The notes under the pieces are model-generated. The model was not told where the DNA came from. It ran no database searches and saw only the letters and a program-made list of their open reading frames with translations. A stretch of DNA of 64,000 nt, taken from contig CAWZYM010000060.1 in NCBI GenBank assembly GCA_963966185.1, forward strand, positions 182,001 to 246,000, written 5' to 3'. Positions within the stretch are counted from its first letter, which is position 1, and every line of letters starts with the position of its first letter. This document shows positions 61,928 through 64,000 of the stretch, piece by piece. The DNA comes from Rhabditoides inermis (taxonomy: Eukaryota; Nematoda; Chromadorea; Rhabditida; Rhabditidae). Made by a program: the position numbers and the translations under genes.

Positions 61928-62516
61928 GATGTTTCCTACCACTCTATGTGGTATTTCCCTGTTTCCCGTTGTTTTGCCTTATCTGGCGTTGTTGCTATGC
62001 AAATAGTTCTGGTAGGGATAGATCCGAGTACCGTCTGGCCTTTTGCATAGAGGTAAACCACCCATTTGCCCTTTGCTGACACTTGGTTTTTTGCTTGTTT
62101 CGCCGGACTGCCCCGATAGACTAGGAATTTAGTTACTGTTGTTCCTTGTTGTGTACTTTTCTTACTATCATTGAATGTAGTTTTTCGAGACTTGCTCATG
62201 TTGGTCTGTTATTTTGTTCGATGTAATCAGAGTTCTATACTTTACCCCGAGTTGATATTTCGTTAAAAAATTGAAAAATAGAAATATATCACGTTCAAGA
62301 AACTTTTGTTTACATTACTTTTGTGTATTTACCCTTTTTTGTTATAACAAATGTGGTTTGTACGTACATACATACCCTTTTATGATTATTCGTGTGTAAT
62401 TGTAAGTCTATCATTTTGAGAAATAAAGTATCCAACTTTCTCGGTTCTCGCCCGTGGTGTACACTATAAAGTGATAGGGTCGATCTGGCGGTACCGCCCT
62501 TTCGCGATCGTCGGTG
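61928..62516. other. LARP1 3' UTR and short intergenic gap
   Basis: About 500 bp of T-rich sequence to AATAAA at 62422-62427, then about 90 bp before the next ATG. No further gene is supported here. Confidence 0.65.
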
Positions 62517-62835
62517 ATGATGTCTCCTCTGCGCCGATTGCTCTTTCAAATTGTCTTCCTTTTCATTATGACTTCTGCAGGTATTTTTGTTATCATTTAT
62601 TAACTACTCCTACTCATTTCTGTTTTTAGCGAATGGTATGAGTATGAAGGAGGCGATGAAACAATCGAAGGTGTCTGCAATGACCAGTAGAGACGCGAAC
62701 TACGCTCTCTTCGTGAAGACTTTCGTGCCTCCCGCAGTCAGTGACATGGTTCGTTGTAGACACGGATTATGTCCTATGTAATTATCGTGTGTGCAGGCTC
62801 TTAACCGCGGACTCCGAGCTCTCCGACAACGATGA
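62517..62835 (+). CDS. Small secreted protein or peptide precursor, 73 aa, three exons
   Basis: Exon 1 is 62517-62580 ([21 protein letters not shown], a signal peptide), exon 2 is 62630-62748 ([20 protein letters not shown]... [12 protein letters not shown]), exon 3 is 62797-62835 ([15 protein letters not shown]); 222 nt, in phase. AATAAA at 62974-62979 fits an end just past the (TA)n tract. The signal peptide plus short length with dibasic-like Arg sites suggests a secreted peptide or neuropeptide precursor, but there is no recognised peptide family. An alternative downstream exon (TRAPRVVYGLRK) exists at 63437-63472. Confidence 0.6.
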
Positions 62836-62846
62836 TTCACAAACAC

Positions 62847-62962
<116 letters not shown>

Positions 62963-63152
62963 CTATGACGAGCAATAAAGATTGTACATGCAATATATTT
63001 CTGAATTCATTCATTTTTCTGGTATATGTCATTTGAACGCCGTTCAACATTTGTAATCAAACAATGTTGTTCAACAGTTTTTCTATTACCAAACGGTTGA
63101 ACAGCCAACATTTCACATTTTCTGCTTACATTACATTTCCTTTTTGCAGATC

Positions 63153-63229
63153 CAGCTAGGCTGGCGTAGTGGTATTTCTCTCGCTTAGTATGCTCAAGGT
63201 TCACGAGTTCGTGTCTCGTTACTCTCCTG
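63153..63229 (+). repeat. tRNA-like relic (tRNA-Ala-like)
   Basis: GGCTGGCGTAGTGGTATTTCTCTCGCTTAG matches the head of the relic at 28260 in the A box and CTCGCTTAG loop. CACGAGTTCGTGTCTCG is a degenerate B box. A run of A follows (AAAAAAAA at 63230), as at a SINE or pseudogene end. Confidence 0.5.
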
Positions 63230-64000
63230 AAAAAAAAATCAAAATGATAACATCATTCACTTTCATCTGATACGTCTCTACCGCCCTTTAAAATAAATTT
63301 AGTACACCACAAGTGATGCGCCACACATGAAATGCCCCTTTAATGTCTTTCGTGAATAGAATGGACCTTATTTACGAACGTACTCTATATATTATAGAAT
63401 CATATTTCTTGTTTCTTGTATTGATTATTTTCTAGACACGTGCTCCCCGCGTTGTCTACGGACTCCGTAAGGTAAGGGTGAAATACCTATTGCCTGGAGA
63501 TGATGTAGCTGCAAAAACTATATGTTCATTTGATCAAGAACAAAAGGTAAATACAAAAGAGCTACCAGGGTTTTCTGAAACGAGTCGTCAGTGATATTTC
63601 CGGTAGAGGGTGGGGTGGACGAAAATAGACAGAATCGCGTGTGTGGAGAGCAAGCAATGCATCATTCACAGCTCGCTGTATGCTGCTGATCCATGATCAC
63701 TGCTCGCCGTCATTCACAGGTTGGACATGCTGAGCATATAGGTATAGGATCATTGCAAGCCTTCTATGTGCAAGCCACTACACAGCAAATGTGCTATAAA
63801 TTGTTTTGATCGAGTTTTGATAGTGCCTTGTCAATTGTGAACACTCGACCATCATCTGTCACCCCCGCTCAGATATGGAGATCTCTGTGTAGATTCGTTC
63901 AATAGTTCAGACTCCAGACGCTATCGTCGCTGTTCAATGGACCCCTGTGACGTGTAGTTGGGTGTATGATAGACAGTGGTTGTGCGATGAGTCGTCTGTC
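63230..64000. other. Right end of the window; only an alternative exon candidate seen
   Basis: An acceptor TTTTCTAG precedes an open segment at 63437-63472 (TRAPRVVYGLRK, donor GTAAGG), which also stays open to a TGA at about 63594. No other coding, RNA or repeat feature can be supported in the last 400 bp. Confidence 0.4.

Noticed and set aside
61936..62199. Minus-strand 87-codon ORF starting MSKSRKTTFNDSKK
   Set aside because: It lies entirely in the LARP1 3' UTR, antisense, without splice partners or recognisable domain; more likely chance.

Overview
The window looks like a piece of a nematode nuclear genome (species not determinable from this sequence). Evidence: intron-rich genes with many introns of about 45-120 bp and TTTCAG/TTTTAG/TTGCAG acceptors; best family matches to nematode-type proteins (a DPY-18/PHY-like collagen prolyl 4-hydroxylase and LARP-1); several genes with a splice acceptor a few bases before the ATG, as expected with spliced-leader trans-splicing; and very dense transposable elements, tRNA-derived repeats and GA/CT microsatellites.

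Layout. 1-2,293 (-): rhodopsin-class GPCR, 3' end off the window, with a (GGAGA)n array in intron 1. 3,110-8,925 (+): a two-ORF LINE with degraded reading frames, carrying a 1.67 kb inverted-repeat element inserted in ORF1. 9,038-10,050: palindromic TIR element. 10,050-18,540: mostly gene-poor, GA-rich sequence with a 49-codon two-exon candidate gene and a 28-copy 44-bp minisatellite. 18,554-22,814 (-): complete 19-exon prolyl 4-hydroxylase alpha gene (567 aa). 24,895-27,012 (-): PGAP2/FRAG1-family membrane protein. 28,625-34,570 (+): a second, truncated LINE split by two head-to-tail Helitron copies. 34,925-38,519 (+): unrecognised, highly charged coiled-coil protein. 39,758-43,456 (+): secreted, probably GPI-anchored astacin-EGF-CUB protein lacking the zinc site. 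43,960-48,270: TTAA-flanked MITE, Penelope-like fragment between 513-bp direct repeats, and an inverted octanucleotide satellite. 48,674-53,564 and 53,743-54,507 (+): two low-complexity proteins of unknown function. 55,115-57,321 (-): MICU-family mitochondrial calcium gatekeeper with an apparent one-base frameshift. 57,786-61,927 (+): complete LARP1 (1,037 aa). 62,517-62,835 (+): small secreted protein or peptide precursor.

The host genes are functionally unrelated (collagen hydroxylation in the ER, GPI-anchor remodelling, mitochondrial calcium uptake, TOP-mRNA control), as is usual for a metazoan region. The most notable content is the mobile DNA: nested insertions whose removal exactly restores the host reading frame (LINE ORF1 with CGCT target duplication; LINE reverse transcriptase with A|T Helitron target), and at least eight tRNA-like relics from different tRNA types. 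Gene models were built by hand from splice sites and reading-frame phase; for the hydroxylase, LARP1 and the astacin-like gene the exon lengths sum exactly to a whole number of codons.
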